A stretch of 64,000 bases of DNA. Source: Ampelomyces quisqualis. Taxonomy: Eukaryota; Ascomycota; Dothideomycetes; Pleosporales; Phaeosphaeriaceae. The stretch is taken from the NCBI GenBank assembly GCA_018398575.1, contig JAGTXZ010000008.1, forward strand, positions 1,612,001 to 1,676,000. Reading direction: 5' to 3'. The first letter of the stretch is position 1; every line of letters starts with the position of its first letter. The notes beneath the pieces were generated by a model, which saw only the letters and a program-made list of their open reading frames with translations, searched no databases and had not been told where the DNA came from. The translations under genes were made by a program, and so were the position numbers. Below are positions 44,168 to 55,724 of the stretch, piece by piece.

Positions 44168-44586
44168 TAGAGATGGCCCTTTGGGATACAGTATTGTTAC
44201 AGTATCGTATCAATACAGTATATACAAGCCTAAGAATCTTAGTTATAAGAGTCTGTGCGCTAAGGGTGTGCACAGATTAGGTTTTGCCCTAATTTTAACA
44301 TTTCTGTACTCTTATCTTATAGCTATTCTACTTACCTCTTCCTTATTAAGTCTTAAAGCTATATATTACCTAATTTTAATAATTATTAGTGTTAATAATA
44401 AGTAAGTAGTATTAGTTGTATAAACTAGATAATAAGTAGAATAATATTATCTAGATTAACTACTTAACAATACCTAATGTAGTTAGCGTTACAGATACAT
44501 AATACTGTATCTAATTAGTATAGTATCTGATACAATACAGTATATACACTATTCTCGAGAATAGATACAGTATTGGTCTATCTCTA
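44168..44586 (+). mobile_element. 419-bp hAT-like MITE, copy 2
   Basis: Same element, same orientation and same length as the copy at 34657. Flanked by a perfect 8-bp target duplication TTCAGGGG (44160-44167 and 44587-44594). Ends TAGAGATGGCC and, read outward from the right, TAGAGATAGACC. By hand alignment the copies differ at 39 of 419 sites with no gap; 31 differences are transitions. The perfect target duplication suggests this insertion is the younger of the two. No transposase inside. Confidence 0.9.
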
Positions 44587-45063
44587 TTCAGGGGAGGTTT
44601 TTGACAGTCCCGTTTGAGCTTCACGAATCGCGACCCGCTCCGTTTCTTCCTAAGCGACGGGCGTACTTTCTTGTCGTGGCCTATCAGATGATGCGAACCA
44701 GGCGGGCCGAGTAGCGGGAAGAAGCAATTCGTGGACAGACGGGACTCGAGCTCGCAGGTTGTTCCCCAAACACCTTCTGCTCCGGGATCGACATGACGAA
44801 TTTGGTTTGAACACGCAGGGTCTGCAGAGGCATGGGCTTGAAGCTGTGATCACTGTTGATTCTTCTCGTGGAACTTCGGATGAAACTGGTAGTTGACTTG
44901 CTGCCACAGCAGAGTTAAGAGAACGGCCAGGCCGACGACACAAAACGGCTTGCACCTTGCCATTTCAAAAAGGTACTCGAGCCCTGACGTATGAGCTACC
45001 AAGTTCGGGACCCTGCCAGGGACTATTGAAGAGCCAACCGCCCAGGCCCTTCGGCATGCTCCC
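44587..45063. other. Intergenic region right of MITE copy 2
   Basis: 477 bases beginning with the second target-site copy. Nothing supported; the right part is the 3' flank of the cystinosin-type gene. Confidence 0.5.
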
Positions 45064-46085
45064 CTAGCGAGCGCGGTCTAAGCCATCATCATCCGCAACA
45101 AGACGTTGACGCTCAACCCACTCTCCATCATCCACCTCGTCATCCTCTGTGCACTTCTTGTTGTTGCGATACAAAACGTAGTGCTGAAGAAAGAAGATCA
45201 TGTCAAAGACTATGGTGATGTTGCCGAGCCCAAGTTTCACCGGATTTCCCGTAATACCCGTCCAGTCGTTCTGCAAAGCAGAATCGATGATGAGCTGCGC
45301 TAGTGATAGCCAGCCACCAGAGAAATCGAGGAGTATAGGGTAGATGCTCCATCCCATGGTGGACTTCCGCTTATAGTTTACCCAAGCCTGTGGGATGTAC
45401 TTGAGGAAGACTGTAGTGAGCTTCACGTAACCAAGGGCATAGATCTGTCACATGTTAACAGAACTGCGGTACGCTGAGTTGCAGGCTTCACAGCCCGAGA
45501 ACTCACCACATCAATCCATGCCCAGCCACTGGCATCGTAACCTAGATCCTTGCCAAAGAACACTGCCATGAGTGCCACAACCAGCACTCCAGCAACCAGA
45601 CCCCAGAAGATGCCTAGTACAGCTCTGCTGACTTCTTGTGTCCTTCCTACTGTGAACCCCCATATCCGAGGAAAGAACTGCGAGTAGATGATGACGCACA
45701 TGGCTGCGCCATGTGCTGCGAACAGGAAGTCATTGAAGCGAACAGTTGTCTCTGGAGCGTCAGGATGTCTGTATGCGTACTGCGAGCGGATTGTGGGCGA
45801 ATAGAGGAACGATGCCGTGGAAATGGCATAGCACCAGAAGCCGAGGACATTCAGTGTGGGAAAGTCTATAGCGAGACCGAGGGTGGATTTGCGCAAGTAG
45901 TTGGAGACGGGTTGTGGGTAGAACGAAGCACTCCTGGAGACGCGAGAGGTTAGTGTTTGTTTACGGATAAGTACAGGGGAAGGCGCACAAGGCTAGGAGG
46001 TGGGTGCATACCAACTCAAGAAGTACATCCATCCCAAAACACGTGAGATTGCCTTCGCGAACGCTTCAAGCTCATTGTCGGTCAT
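45064..46085 (-). CDS. Cystinosin-type PQ-loop transporter
   Basis: Proton-coupled amino acid exporter of the vacuole/lysosome membrane; human cystinosin exports cystine and yeast Ers1 is its counterpart. Exons in coding order 46085-46012, 45933-45507 and 45444-45064; introns 78 and 62 bases; 293 residues. Two PQ-loop repeats are seen: [20 protein letters not shown] (joined across intron 1) and [20 protein letters not shown], each with the PQ pair and a following K-S-T. Hydrophobic segments such as [20 protein letters not shown] and [17 protein letters not shown] fit seven helices. The C terminus is acidic and cytosolic. Starts at the first ATG. Transported substrate not proven from sequence. 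Confidence 0.93.
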
Positions 46086-46513
46086 CCTCGAATGTGCAAC
46101 TCATCGACGGGTGGTGCTACGGGTGACGCAGTAGGCAGCATGTAGGAACACGAAAGTCCTCAGTCAATTCATGCGGATATGAGGTAGATACTGTAGCCGG
46201 GCGACATCGTTGCGAGTTGGGTGGGTATCTCATGAGACTGACGAGTGACTTGTCCATGATGCCATGTCTCACAGGGGGGCGCTCGTGCTTCCACGGGCGC
46301 CCCCACCACCACTCGTCCAGAACACATCCCGCTACTGAAACCACCACCGATGTTCACGATAACCTCCATTCAGCACTTTTGTGTAACCAGGAAGCCCTTG
46401 GACGATGCTGATGAGATGAAAAGACACACTTGCTTTAATTGAAAATACTCTCTCAACCGCTTACTACCTAACTCCCACAAACTCATCCGACTGCATATAC
46501 GTCCAGACAATCA
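46086..46513. other. Intergenic region, cystinosin to MAPEG gene
   Basis: 428 bases between the start of the cystinosin-type gene and the 3' side of the MAPEG gene. No gene supported. Confidence 0.45.
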
Positions 46514-47090
46514 CTATCTAAGGGCCCACTCCTTCCCAGCCTTGCAATACAACCAGATCAACGACGCCACCGACGCACCCTACGTCAGCGACCTAAGATA
46601 CGATAACCTCTGCGAACCAATCCTAACATACAACACGGTGTACAACACCCTGGGCGCCACGTACGATCCGGAGACGAAGTTCACAGTCCCCATGGTCTCT
46701 TACCAGCACACACGTGTACACCACAACTTATCGACCTCACACGTACGAGCACCCACGCCCGCCATGTTCCCAGCAAGCACCGCCCCCACAAAGAAGGGCG
46801 TGTTTTCCATGCCATTGAGATGCGCTGCTTCAGCACGTTCGTAGCGCGCGAGGCATTCTGCAGGTATGAACTTTCGACATTGGGTCCTGAGCTCGGAGCT
46901 CCGTGGGTTGTGATTGTCCCATAGGCAGTCCCCGGGGCTCTCTTTCTTGATTACATTCGTCTGATACACGTTAGGAGTCTAGTCTAGTGTAGATGGGTAA
47001 AGAGAGGGGACGTAATACCGCGGGGATGTGCGGGTAGAGAGCGATGACCCAGCACATTGGAATGGCGTAGAATGAGTGATTGAATTTCAT
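46514..47090 (-). pseudogene. MAPEG-family membrane protein interrupted by an in-frame TAG
   Basis: MAPEG proteins are four-helix membrane enzymes or relatives (microsomal glutathione transferase family). Exons in coding order 47090-47019, 46960-46747 and 46698 onward; introns 58 and 48 bases. Seen: an N-terminal helix around MCWVIALYPHIPA, WDNHNPRSSELRTQCRKFIP, the family core YERAEAAHLNGMENTPFFVG then AVLAGNMAGV, and YVAPRVLYTVLYV. After SYLRSLT a TAG (46582-46580) stops the frame at 134 residues, yet the same frame continues GASVASLIWLYCKAGKEWAL to a second stop at 46516-46514. That continuation is what the last MAPEG helix looks like, so a TGG-to-TAG change is likely. It may be a recent pseudogene, a truncated protein or a sequence error. 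The second intron uses a TAAG acceptor chosen by frame. Confidence 0.7.
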
Positions 47091-47254
47091 GGTCGCTGCT
47101 TACGTGCGATCGTCTCTTCAGACTGAATTTGGAAAGACTTGGATGACAACGTGATGAACTATAGACCTCGCAAGCTTCACCACAATTATCAAGAGATCGC
47201 TAAGGAAGACAGTGCGTGAGGACACGGAAACCAATCAATAGCTTGAGCTAGTGC

Positions 47255-49246
47255 TCACCCAAACAGGTCTTGCTCTACAGCGAGACGCCACCTTCCAGCT
47301 TCTGTGTCTACCACCATGTCAAGGATTGTCTGGATGCCCTCGAGCGTGAGTGGTGTCTTCTCCTCAACCGCAATGGAGATAGCACACGCGACTGCGTTCT
47401 TGATTTGGCGACCATTGAGCTTCAGGCCTGCGAGTGTCTTGAAGTCTTGTTCCTTCATGTCCGATCTTGAAACGCCGGATGGAAGAATATCGAGGCAATT
47501 CTTCCAGATGGACGCTCGAGACTCAGCCGACAGATCCCCGTAGTGGAGCTTGAAATGGATACGACTGTCGAATGCGGGGTCGATGGTGCGCTTTCGGTTT
47601 GTTGTCATGATCAAGACCCCCTGGAAGTACTCGAGTCGGCGCAGGAATACACTGACCATGGCGTTCCTTTCCAGATCCAGCCCATCACGCTCTTGCAAAA
47701 AGACATCTGCCTCATCGATGAGCAAGACGCATCCCCACTGTCTCGTCACTTCGAGCACCATGTCCAGTTTCTTCTCCATATCATACACCTGCGTCCCCAG
47801 CTCGCCTGCTGACAACATGTACAGGGGACGCTTAGTGAATTCAGCAATAACCTCAGCCGTCAAAGTCTTGCCCACTCCAGGGTTACCACTCAAGAGTCCA
47901 ACAAGGCCTTTACCCTTGCCGCTGACCACATCGTCAAAAGTCTCAGCTCCATTGCGGTGTGACTTGACAAGAGAGTGTATCAGGTTTCGCTTGCGCGTGT
48001 CCATGACGAGCTTGGAAAAGGCGTCCAGATTCCAGACGACAGGTTCGAGGTGGCTGATCGCGAAGAGACACCACTTCTTTTGCCGGAACCCAAACCCGCC
48101 TATACAGTGGTTACAGTAGAGCAGGTCATCCTCTGTCAACTTGGAAGCGTCGATCTCATTTTCAATACAAGGCTTCAGAAGGTCTGTGTACTGGTTCTGC
48201 TGCAGGAAGATCTTGGAATCGAGCATAACCCGTCCTGAGACATGGAAGATGACCTTCTTGTACTCATCCTGCGCAATGACGTCTCTGTTCTCGGCGACTG
48301 CAGCTCCAGTGTACTCCTGGTAGGTACCTCTTGGTGCTTCAAGCAGCTCCATGTACCGCTTGCCGCGCTTCTTGACTTCGGCACATACTGCATCCCTAGT
48401 AGGCAACTTGTCGAGAGGCACGACTGTCAGATTGTGCACCTTCATAGCACCTGCATAGGAACCAATTCGCAGTGTCTTCTCTGCCCAGCCCAGCTTCTCA
48501 CCGTCGTGCGAAATGTACCTCAGATCAAGTGCATAGTACCTCGCACCACTTGGCAACGATCCATACTCTCCCTTTCGTAGCTTGCAGACCTCATGCTCGC
48601 GGAGGAGATTGCTCTTGGTATAGACTGTTGTGTTGGGAGGGAACAGGGCCCAGAGCAAATCGAAGGTGGTCTCGTCGTACTCCGCCAATGAAGACAAGTT
48701 GGCCTGCGTAGTCGCATAGTCCTGAGCAATGTACTGCAGAGCGACATCGAGCTCATCTACCAGAATCTTGTTGGGCGCTTCCTTTGCTGCCTCGGCCTGG
48801 ACACGATCCGCAAGTCCATTTCGAGCGTGGAAGAGAAGCTCTGGACTGATGACAGGAGGAGTTTCGTTCAATTGCAATCCCTCGATGCCCTCGAAGATTT
48901 TTGCGAGAGCATCCTTGAGCAGCGTCGACTTGATGTCGATCTCGGTGCCGGTGGGGAATCCTTTGTCGCATATTATTCGTCGTACCTTGAGTACTACCTG
49001 GGACACTTGGCCCGGCTTTTCAGGTTCCGTTGTAGACTTTGGGGTGGGGACAAAGTACGTTTGTCGCTTCTTCTTGCTGTAAAGCTGGTCTAAACGTTGA
49101 ATTCGTTCCTTGCGCTGTGCATCGGTCTTGGCTTTGGGTTTGTTCTTGCTCTTTCCTGCTTTTGCTTTTGTCTGAGTCTGAGTAGAATCGCCATTTACGG
49201 GCTTTATGTCCTCCGCAACAGCGTCCTTGTCTGCATGAGGGGCCAT
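47255..49246 (-). CDS. AAA-type ATPase with fungal N-terminal domain
   Basis: Single exon, 663 residues. One AAA module in the C-terminal third: Walker A SGNPGVGKTLTAE, Walker B CVLLIDEADVFLQERD, and sensor 1/arginine-finger region IMTTNRKRTIDPAFDSRIHF. The N-terminal 350 residues form the conserved extension found in many filamentous-fungal AAA proteins (YDETTFDLLWALFPPNTTVY; GRRYMELL-type segment EVKKRGKRYMELLEAPRGTY). The first 60 residues are lysine-rich. Such proteins are numerous in fungi and mostly uncharacterised; their AAA core resembles BCS1-type or proteasomal ATPases only broadly. No membrane helix, so a cytosolic or nuclear place is likely. Confidence 0.88.
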   Translation of the reverse strand: MAPHADKDAVAEDIKPVNGDSTQTQTKAKAGKSKNKPKAKTDAQRKERIQRLDQLYSKKKRQTYFVPTPKSTTEPEKPGQVSQVVLKVRRIICDKGFPTGTEIDIKSTLLKDALAKIFEGIEGLQLNETPPVISPELLFHARNGLADRVQAEAAKEAPNKILVDELDVALQYIAQDYATTQANLSSLAEYDETTFDLLWALFPPNTTVYTKSNLLREHEVCKLRKGEYGSLPSGARYYALDLRYISHDGEKLGWAEKTLRIGSYAGAMKVHNLTVVPLDKLPTRDAVCAEVKKRGKRYMELLEAPRGTYQEYTGAAVAENRDVIAQDEYKKVIFHVSGRVMLDSKIFLQQNQYTDLLKPCIENEIDASKLTEDDLLYCNHCIGGFGFRQKKWCLFAISHLEPVVWNLDAFSKLVMDTRKRNLIHSLVKSHRNGAETFDDVVSGKGKGLVGLLSGNPGVGKTLTAEVIAEFTKRPLYMLSAGELGTQVYDMEKKLDMVLEVTRQWGCVLLIDEADVFLQERDGLDLERNAMVSVFLRRLEYFQGVLIMTTNRKRTIDPAFDSRIHFKLHYGDLSAESRASIWKNCLDILPSGVSRSDMKEQDFKTLAGLKLNGRQIKNAVACAISIAVEEKTPLTLEGIQTILDMVVDTEAGRWRLAVEQDLFG

Positions 49247-49948
49247 GATGAGATTCCTGGTGTCGTTGATCTTGCTGTATTTGCTCTGATACTTTGTGAA
49301 GTCAAACTTGAATGTTCACAACGTTAGACGTGAGAACTGTCGCGAAGTGTCGATGTTGGTTGTAGAGCGTGAAGGTGAGGTTAAAGACGTATCGAGATGG
49401 CTTATATGCCCCCTTCTCAGAGTTGACTCACGACGACGCAGTGGGAGGTCTTCCCCAACATAGCAACGAGACAACCAAGCGCTCAACCAATGCATGTTTG
49501 TATGCCTAGACTCTGTCCAGCTCCAGGCAACAAGCCACGCTTGTCCTAGCATCCTTCGTGGCGCAGTGCCGTAGGTGCGTGAAGGGCGGTGTGCACGAAA
49601 CCATGCAGCGCGTCTCGTCTCGTGTGCGGCTGAAGGGCTGCAGGTCATTCTTCCGGCGAATAAGGAATTTGGTAGCGTACAGCTGTGCAGTACAGACGTC
49701 AATACGGAGCTCTGAGTTGGCGGTGTTCGAGTGAGGTCAGCACAACCTCGGTCGTCTTGCCGCCTAACCGATACCCAGGCGGTACCGGTAGGTGGTAGCT
49801 CCAGTTCCTTTCAACACCAACGCTTGTCAGTCAGCCTCCCCTTCGCGCATAGAGTACATGGCGTGTTAACAATGCCAATCAGCCGGTCCAGCTCTGGACT
49901 GTTAATGATATCGATGCCGTGTTCACTGCAGCTACTCCATTATTTACC
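49247..49948. other. Intergenic region, AAA ATPase to aldolase
   Basis: 702 bases: promoter of the AAA gene on the left and 3' flank of the aldolase gene on the right. No supported gene. Confidence 0.5.
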
Positions 49949-50821
49949 CTACATCTTATCCGCCATGCCTGCGGAACCCATCCATTCGATACATTGCTCG
50001 ATGTCCTTCTGCATAGCGTTGGTTGCGTTGACAAGCAGGCCCGTGATGGGTGTCTTCCCAGCCTGTGCCTTCATTGTATCAATGAAGCTGTTATTGAATG
50101 CATCGTTGATGTTGACCTTGGCGATACCACACTCGATGCACTCTTTCAGCAACCTCTCCTGAAACCACTCTTTGCCTGCACCGTGCAGTACCAAATTCAC
50201 TCGATCGCCGACCTTTTTGTGTATCCGCCTTAGCCGCTCATAATCTAGCTGAGGTCCCTGAGGGCCGTAGTTCCCATGGACATTTCCAAAGGCTGGTGCT
50301 AGCCAATTGATGCCCGTTGCAACAAACTCTTCTGCCTGCTCTGGTGTTGTAAGGATAGCTTCCAGCCCAGCAATGTCAGCAACGCCATCCTCGCCACCAT
50401 CTATCCGTCCTGGCTCTGCTTCTGTCACAATGCCACGGTCATTGCAGTATTTTACCAACTCCTGCGTCTTCTCTAGATTGTCGTCGTAGTGGCTCATGTC
50501 CACCATGATGCCGTCCAGCCCATTTTTGTATCCAGCCGCCTGTTTGACAATGTCTGGTGTTTGTGCATGGTCCATGTGTAGTGCGACGGGGACGGATGCA
50601 TTATCGGCGGCTTCTCGGGCCGCGTGGATGAGGATGCCGGCCGCGAATTCAATTGCCCATGGGAAGAGTTGGATGATCAAGGGCGCGCGTTTTGCTTCTG
50701 CAGCGCGAACGGAAGCGAGAATTCCTTCGACGTTGTAGCAGCACGTTGCGCAAACCGCGTAGTTGTTGGCTGCGGCGTGCTTGACCAGCTTCACAGCTTT
50801 ATTTTGCGAAAGGTCTGCCAT
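49949..50821 (-). CDS. Class II (zinc) ketose-bisphosphate aldolase family protein
   Basis: Single exon, 290 residues, beginning MADLSQNKAVK. Metal-dependent aldolase of the FbaA/GatY type. Zinc-ligand motifs are in family order: ALHMDHAQ (the HxDH motif), EAEPGRIDGGEDG, AFGNVHGNYG and LVLHGAGKEW. The group is distinct from the main glycolytic fungal aldolase (about 360 residues) and closer to the shorter tagatose/fructose-bisphosphate or uncharacterised ketose-bisphosphate aldolases. Substrate uncertain. A cysteine-rich segment YAVCATCCYNVEG near the N terminus is a conserved-looking feature. ATG 50821 was chosen; the longer frame has only a GTG at 50890. Confidence 0.9.
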   Translation of the reverse strand: MADLSQNKAVKLVKHAAANNYAVCATCCYNVEGILASVRAAEAKRAPLIIQLFPWAIEFAAGILIHAAREAADNASVPVALHMDHAQTPDIVKQAAGYKNGLDGIMVDMSHYDDNLEKTQELVKYCNDRGIVTEAEPGRIDGGEDGVADIAGLEAILTTPEQAEEFVATGINWLAPAFGNVHGNYGPQGPQLDYERLRRIHKKVGDRVNLVLHGAGKEWFQERLLKECIECGIAKVNINDAFNNSFIDTMKAQAGKTPITGLLVNATNAMQKDIEQCIEWMGSAGMADKM

Positions 50822-51616
50822 GCCAGTGAATTGCGAAGGTATCGCAATTGAGTGTATGATTTTGAAAGCGACAGGAGGATCGTGCACCACTTCAACGTTG
50901 AGCTTGACTTACAGGCTATAAGCCCCTTCCACCCTCAACTACTTTCCCAAATGCCGCATGATGTAAGCGGGGTGCATCGGCATTGGGGGGCATCTGTTAC
51001 GGCTAATCATCCAGCCAACCACCGGCTGATGATTGTAACACACAAACTCTTGCTATTGAGATTTACACCACGCCGAGGTTGCCGGCATTTGTGATTTTCG
51101 TCTTACTTAGATAGGCATTGCCGCGGCTTCTGAACAGCCTCCACCAGACAACGTAAAGACCGATGGGACCACGCATCTGTGGCATGGGCATTGCTGGTCT
51201 TCGAGAGCCTCGTTGAATGCAGGGACATCGAAGTCATATAGCTGCGTCGGCAGCGCATCTGTGCGCTTCATTGCTTCGTAGACGGATACCACATGGGCAG
51301 CTGATGTGACGGAACAATTGGTAGCATTGCGGAACGCGTTACCGCCGCATCTTCGGAAGGAACTCGCTGGGTAATGCATTCATGAAGCATCTGAAGGCGG
51401 ACGGAGACGATGAGGGTGGTGTCTCCCGCATTAGGACCAAATGGGATGGATGATGCAAGGCCCGTGCGAACACGCATCATAGCGCGACTTGGACGCGACG
51501 CGTTTCTTCTCCAGAATTATTAGGCGGGCATTACAACAGCAGTTCACTCATGCCCCCTCACTGTGCGCATTTTTAATTACTTGATTCCCTCTTACATCTG
51601 CTGCGACGTTGCCATC
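50822..51616. promoter_or_regulatory. Divergent region, aldolase / MSH6
   Basis: 795 bases with both promoters. A 90-codon minus-strand ORF (51107-51379) begins with ATG but has no recognisable domain; I leave it unannotated. Confidence 0.45.
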
Positions 51617-54600
51617 ATGGTGCGTGGCGTTGAAGGCAACGAGATGACCACACCTCGCCCCTCCCAGAAGAAACAACCTCCATCTGGCTCCCAGTCCGGG
51701 AAAAACCAAAAATCGATCCTGGGATTCTTCCAAAAGAAATCGACCAATTCTCCTAGCCCTGTGCCCTCAACTCCAGCAACTGATAGGAAGACGCCCATTT
51801 CCACGCTTTCCAAAAAAGCATTCACCAGACCCCGAGCGTCCATCACACCCATCCCCAGTAGCGATGCACCCATCCCCTCAAGTCCGATCCAACAAGACTC
51901 AGAGCTCACAGTAGGAAGGAACAAAGAGAATGGTCTGTCTTCACACGACACTCCTCTCGACGCTGGAACTAATGATATGTCGCTAGAAGTTGCAGGCGTT
52001 GCGTTCAGCAGCCCATCACGCAGAGTATGTATCCCACGCCTTTCCGCCGTTGCATATGGAGGCTAATGTTGCACTGTCAGGCCAGAAAGAGTGTCAATTA
52101 CGCCGAGTCAGACGGTGACGAGGACGAAGACGATGTTCTCGGACCTATTGCGAACAATTCGAGGGGCAGGACCATAAAGCGCAGGAGGGTCAGCGTGGAA
52201 GACGAATCGGACGATGAGTTTGGCTTGGACGATGCTACACAGAAAGCTATGCTCGAAGATGGTATGCCTCAAATCCTGCACATCATGTTATGGTATGCTC
52301 CGATCGCCTCGAATCAAATCTAATTGGGTGTCAGATATCGATGACTTCATCGCACCAGACGACTCGGGCGAGGAGGAAGTTGTCTCGAAGAAGCGGAAAC
52401 GACCCTCGTCCATCAAACCTACCATCAAGTCTGCACCGGCATCTTCTCCCCCTGTCATTCACTTCAAAGAGAAAACCGAGGAGGATGTTGTAATGTCCGG
52501 CACGTCCACAGCGCAGAAATGGAATTACAATTCCGAGAATCCTATCGCGTATGTTCCGCGTGCGACACAAGACATAAAGAAGGATGTGAGCAAGAAGGAA
52601 AGGCCATGTGCGTCAGAGCCCGAGAAGAGATACACATGGCTAGCCAACATGGAAGACGCAGACCGTACTCCTTTCGGTCACCCAGACTACGATCCCCGTA
52701 CCTTATATATCCCACCAGAGGCTTGGCATAAATTTTCGCCCTTCGAAAAGCAGTACTGGGAGATCAAGAGCAAGTTCTGGGACACGATTGTCTTCTTCAA
52801 GAAGGGCAAGTTCTACGAGCTTTACGAGAAGGATGCGTCTGTAGGCCACCAGCTCTTTGATCTAAAGCTGACCGACCGGGTTAACATGAGGATGGTGGGC
52901 GTGCCAGAAGCTTCTCTTGACATGTGGGCCACCCAATTCGTTGCAAAAGGCCACAAAGTGGCTAGGGTTGATCAGATGGAGTCAGCCCTCGGTAAAGAGA
53001 TGCGCGAACGCGACGACAAGAAATCTGCAGCGAAGAAGGCCGACAAGGTCATTCGACGAGAACTGGCTGCTGTGCTGACGGCCGGTACACTTGTGGACAC
53101 GGGCATGCTCCAGAGTGACATGTCAACGTACTGCATGGCCATCAAGGAGATTGACCGAGATAACCTTCCTGCGTTTGGTGTGGCGTTCGTCGACTCTGCC
53201 ACTGCACAGTTCCAGCTCTGCGAATTCACCGACGACATCGACATGACCAAGTTCGAGACCCTCATAGCACAGATGAGGCCGGGCGAGTTGCTGATAGAGA
53301 AGTCATGCATCTCCGCAAAGGCCTTGCGCATTCTCAAGAACAACACAGCACCAAGTACTATCTGGAACTATCTGAAACCTACCAAAGAGTTTTGGCCCGC
53401 CGACATCGCTATCCGGGAGATTGAGGCGAGCAAATACTACGAGTCTCCAACCGAGGACAACATTGAGGCATGGCCACCTGTACTTCGAGAGGCGCGAGAG
53501 CAGGGGCTTGTCATGTCGGCTTTTGGTGCGCTCCTGCAGTACCTTCGAACACTCAAGATTGAACGCGATCTCGTGACCTGCGGCAATTTTCAATGGTACG
53601 ATCCGATACGAAAAGCCACCACGTTGGTCCTCGACGGACAGAGCCTAATCAATCTCGAGATATTTGCCAACAGCTTTGATGGGTCGACCGAAGGCACCCT
53701 GTTTGCCATGCTTAACCGTTGCGTTACGCCATTTGGCAAGCGACTGCTCCGACAATGGGTATGCCATCCACTGGCAGATGCACAGAAGATCAACGAGCGA
53801 CTAGATGCTATCGATGTTTTGAACGCTGACTCGACCATCATGGACACCTTCAGTGCTTCCCTCAGCAAGTTGCCCGATCTAGAGCGACTCATTTCTCGAG
53901 TTCATGCCAACCGATGCAAAGCCCAGGACTTCTTAAAGGTTCTGGAAGGATTTGAACAGATCGAGTATACCGTCAGTTTGCTCAAGCAATTTGGCGATGG
54001 TGAGGGCTTCCTTGGACAACTAATAACTTCCATGCCAAATCTCGCGTCAGCGCTGTCGCCATGGAAGTCGGCTTTTGATCGTGACCTGGCCAAGAAGGAG
54101 GGTATCTTGGTCCCAGAGCCTGGTGTAGAGGAGGACTTTGACAACAGCCAACAAGAGATTGACGAATGCAAAGCAAATCTGGAGCAGCTCCTGAAGAAGG
54201 TGCGAAAAGAACTCGGCAGCAACACGATCTCGTACCGCGATATTGGCAAAGAGATTTACCAACTGGAGATCCCCAAGAAGGTGAAAGTTCCCAACACGTG
54301 GGATCAGATGTCGGCCACTGCAAAGGTGACCCGTTACTACACACCAGAGCTCCGTAAGCTCGTCCGAGCACTGCAGGAGGCTGAAGAGACCCACGGCCAG
54401 ATTGTGCGCGAAGTGGCTACACGGTTCTGTATCCGATTCGACGAGGAGTATAAGACCTGGCTCGCAGCTGTGAAGATTATTGCTCAGCTTGACTGCTTGA
54501 TCAGTCTGGCGAAGGCATCAGCGTCTCTCGGCGAACCTAGCTGCCGTCCTCAGTTCTCAGAAGGCAAGCGCACCGTGGTGGATTTCGAAGAGCTGCGCCA

Positions 54601-55408
54601 CCCGTGCATGCTCAACACTGTTGACGACTTCATTCCCAACGACATCAGACTAGGTGGTGATGCCTCCAACATCAGCCTTCTGACTGGTGCCAATGCCGCT
54701 GGCAAATCGACGATTCTCCGCATGACATGTATCGCCGTCATCATGGCTCAGGTCGGCTGCTACTTGCCTTGCACGTCTGCAATGCTCACACCAGTGGACC
54801 GCATCATGTCGCGTCTCGGTGCGAATGACAACATTTTCGCCGCACAATCCACATTCTTTGTCGAGCTTTCTGAAACACAAAAGATTCTCTCGGAAGCTAC
54901 GCCCCGCTCGCTTGTCATCCTTGACGAGCTTGGGCGTGGTACATCATCGTACGATGGTGTTGCTGTTGCTCAGGCTGTACTTCACGACATTGCAACGCGC
55001 GTGGGATGCGTCGGCTTCTTCGCTACGCACTACCGCTCTCTGGCCAAGGAATTTGAACTCCATCCTCAAGTGCAGAACAAGCGTATGCGCATCCATGTCG
55101 ACGAGGACTCCAAATCCATCACCTTCCTGTACAAGCTGGAAGAGGGCGTTGCAGAGGGCAGTTTCGGTATGCATTGCGCAGCCATGTGTGGTATCCCCGA
55201 TAAGATCATTCGGAACGCGGAGAAGGCGGCTAGAGAGTGGGAGCACACGTCAAGACTGGGCGAGCGAATGGAAGTCAAGCGTGAGGAAGGCGGTGTGTAC
55301 GTGCCCTTGGGCATACAAAGTGATCTCGCCTGGGCGCTTAGGGACGGTCTCGAAGGTGTGGGTGACAGAGCCTTGGATGTGCTAAGGGAAGCCATTGCTG
55401 CTCTGTGA
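51617..55408 (+). CDS. MSH6: DNA mismatch repair protein MSH6
   Basis: MutS homologue that with Msh2 recognises base mismatches and short loops. Exons 51617-52024, 52081-52261 and 52335-55408; introns 56 and 73 bases; 1220 residues, as usual for Msh6. Seen: a PCNA-binding PIP box QKSILGFFQKK near residue 30-40; disordered acidic N-terminal region; the mismatch-binding domain with FFKKGKFYELYEKDA (the Phe-x-Glu motif) near residue 355; Walker A TGANAAGKSTILRM; LVILDELGRGTSSYDG (Walker B and signature); and the ATPase end FFATHYRSLAKEF. A second ATG at 51644 (MTTPRPSQKKQ) is the likelier start, since family members begin that way. Junction AMLEDDIDDFIAPDDSGEEE supports intron 2. Confidence 0.97.
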
Positions 55409-55724
55409 GGGGCTGGCACATGAAATGGCATTGAGATCAATGTGCAAGTAGTTTACTTATTTTCAAAAGCGCGGCGCCGATCTAGGGACTCGAGTTACAG
55501 TGCGGGGTTATCTACTACTGGTGTACGTATGAAGAGATGGGCACTTGATCACAGAAACCGCAAATTTGTTCATCTTGACTCGATTCCGACTGCTTTGGTG
55601 CCATTGAAATGCCCTAGGTAGGGTGCAGTAAAGCACCCGGTATTCTCTATGGCTGGTGTTCCCCGCTTCAATCGACCGTCAGGTCATGTGACTCGCCCCA
55701 AAAGACTTCTGCCATCAAATCAAC
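55409..55724. other. Intergenic region between convergent genes
   Basis: 316 bases separating MSH6 from the small basic protein gene. No gene seen. Confidence 0.5.

Noticed and set aside
43604..44273. Overlapping ORFs on both strands upstream of MITE copy 2
   Set aside because: No motif, both strands open to a similar degree, one runs into the MITE.
51107..51379. 90-codon minus-strand ORF beginning with ATG between aldolase and MSH6
   Set aside because: No domain, no signal peptide, and it sits in a promoter region; could be chance.
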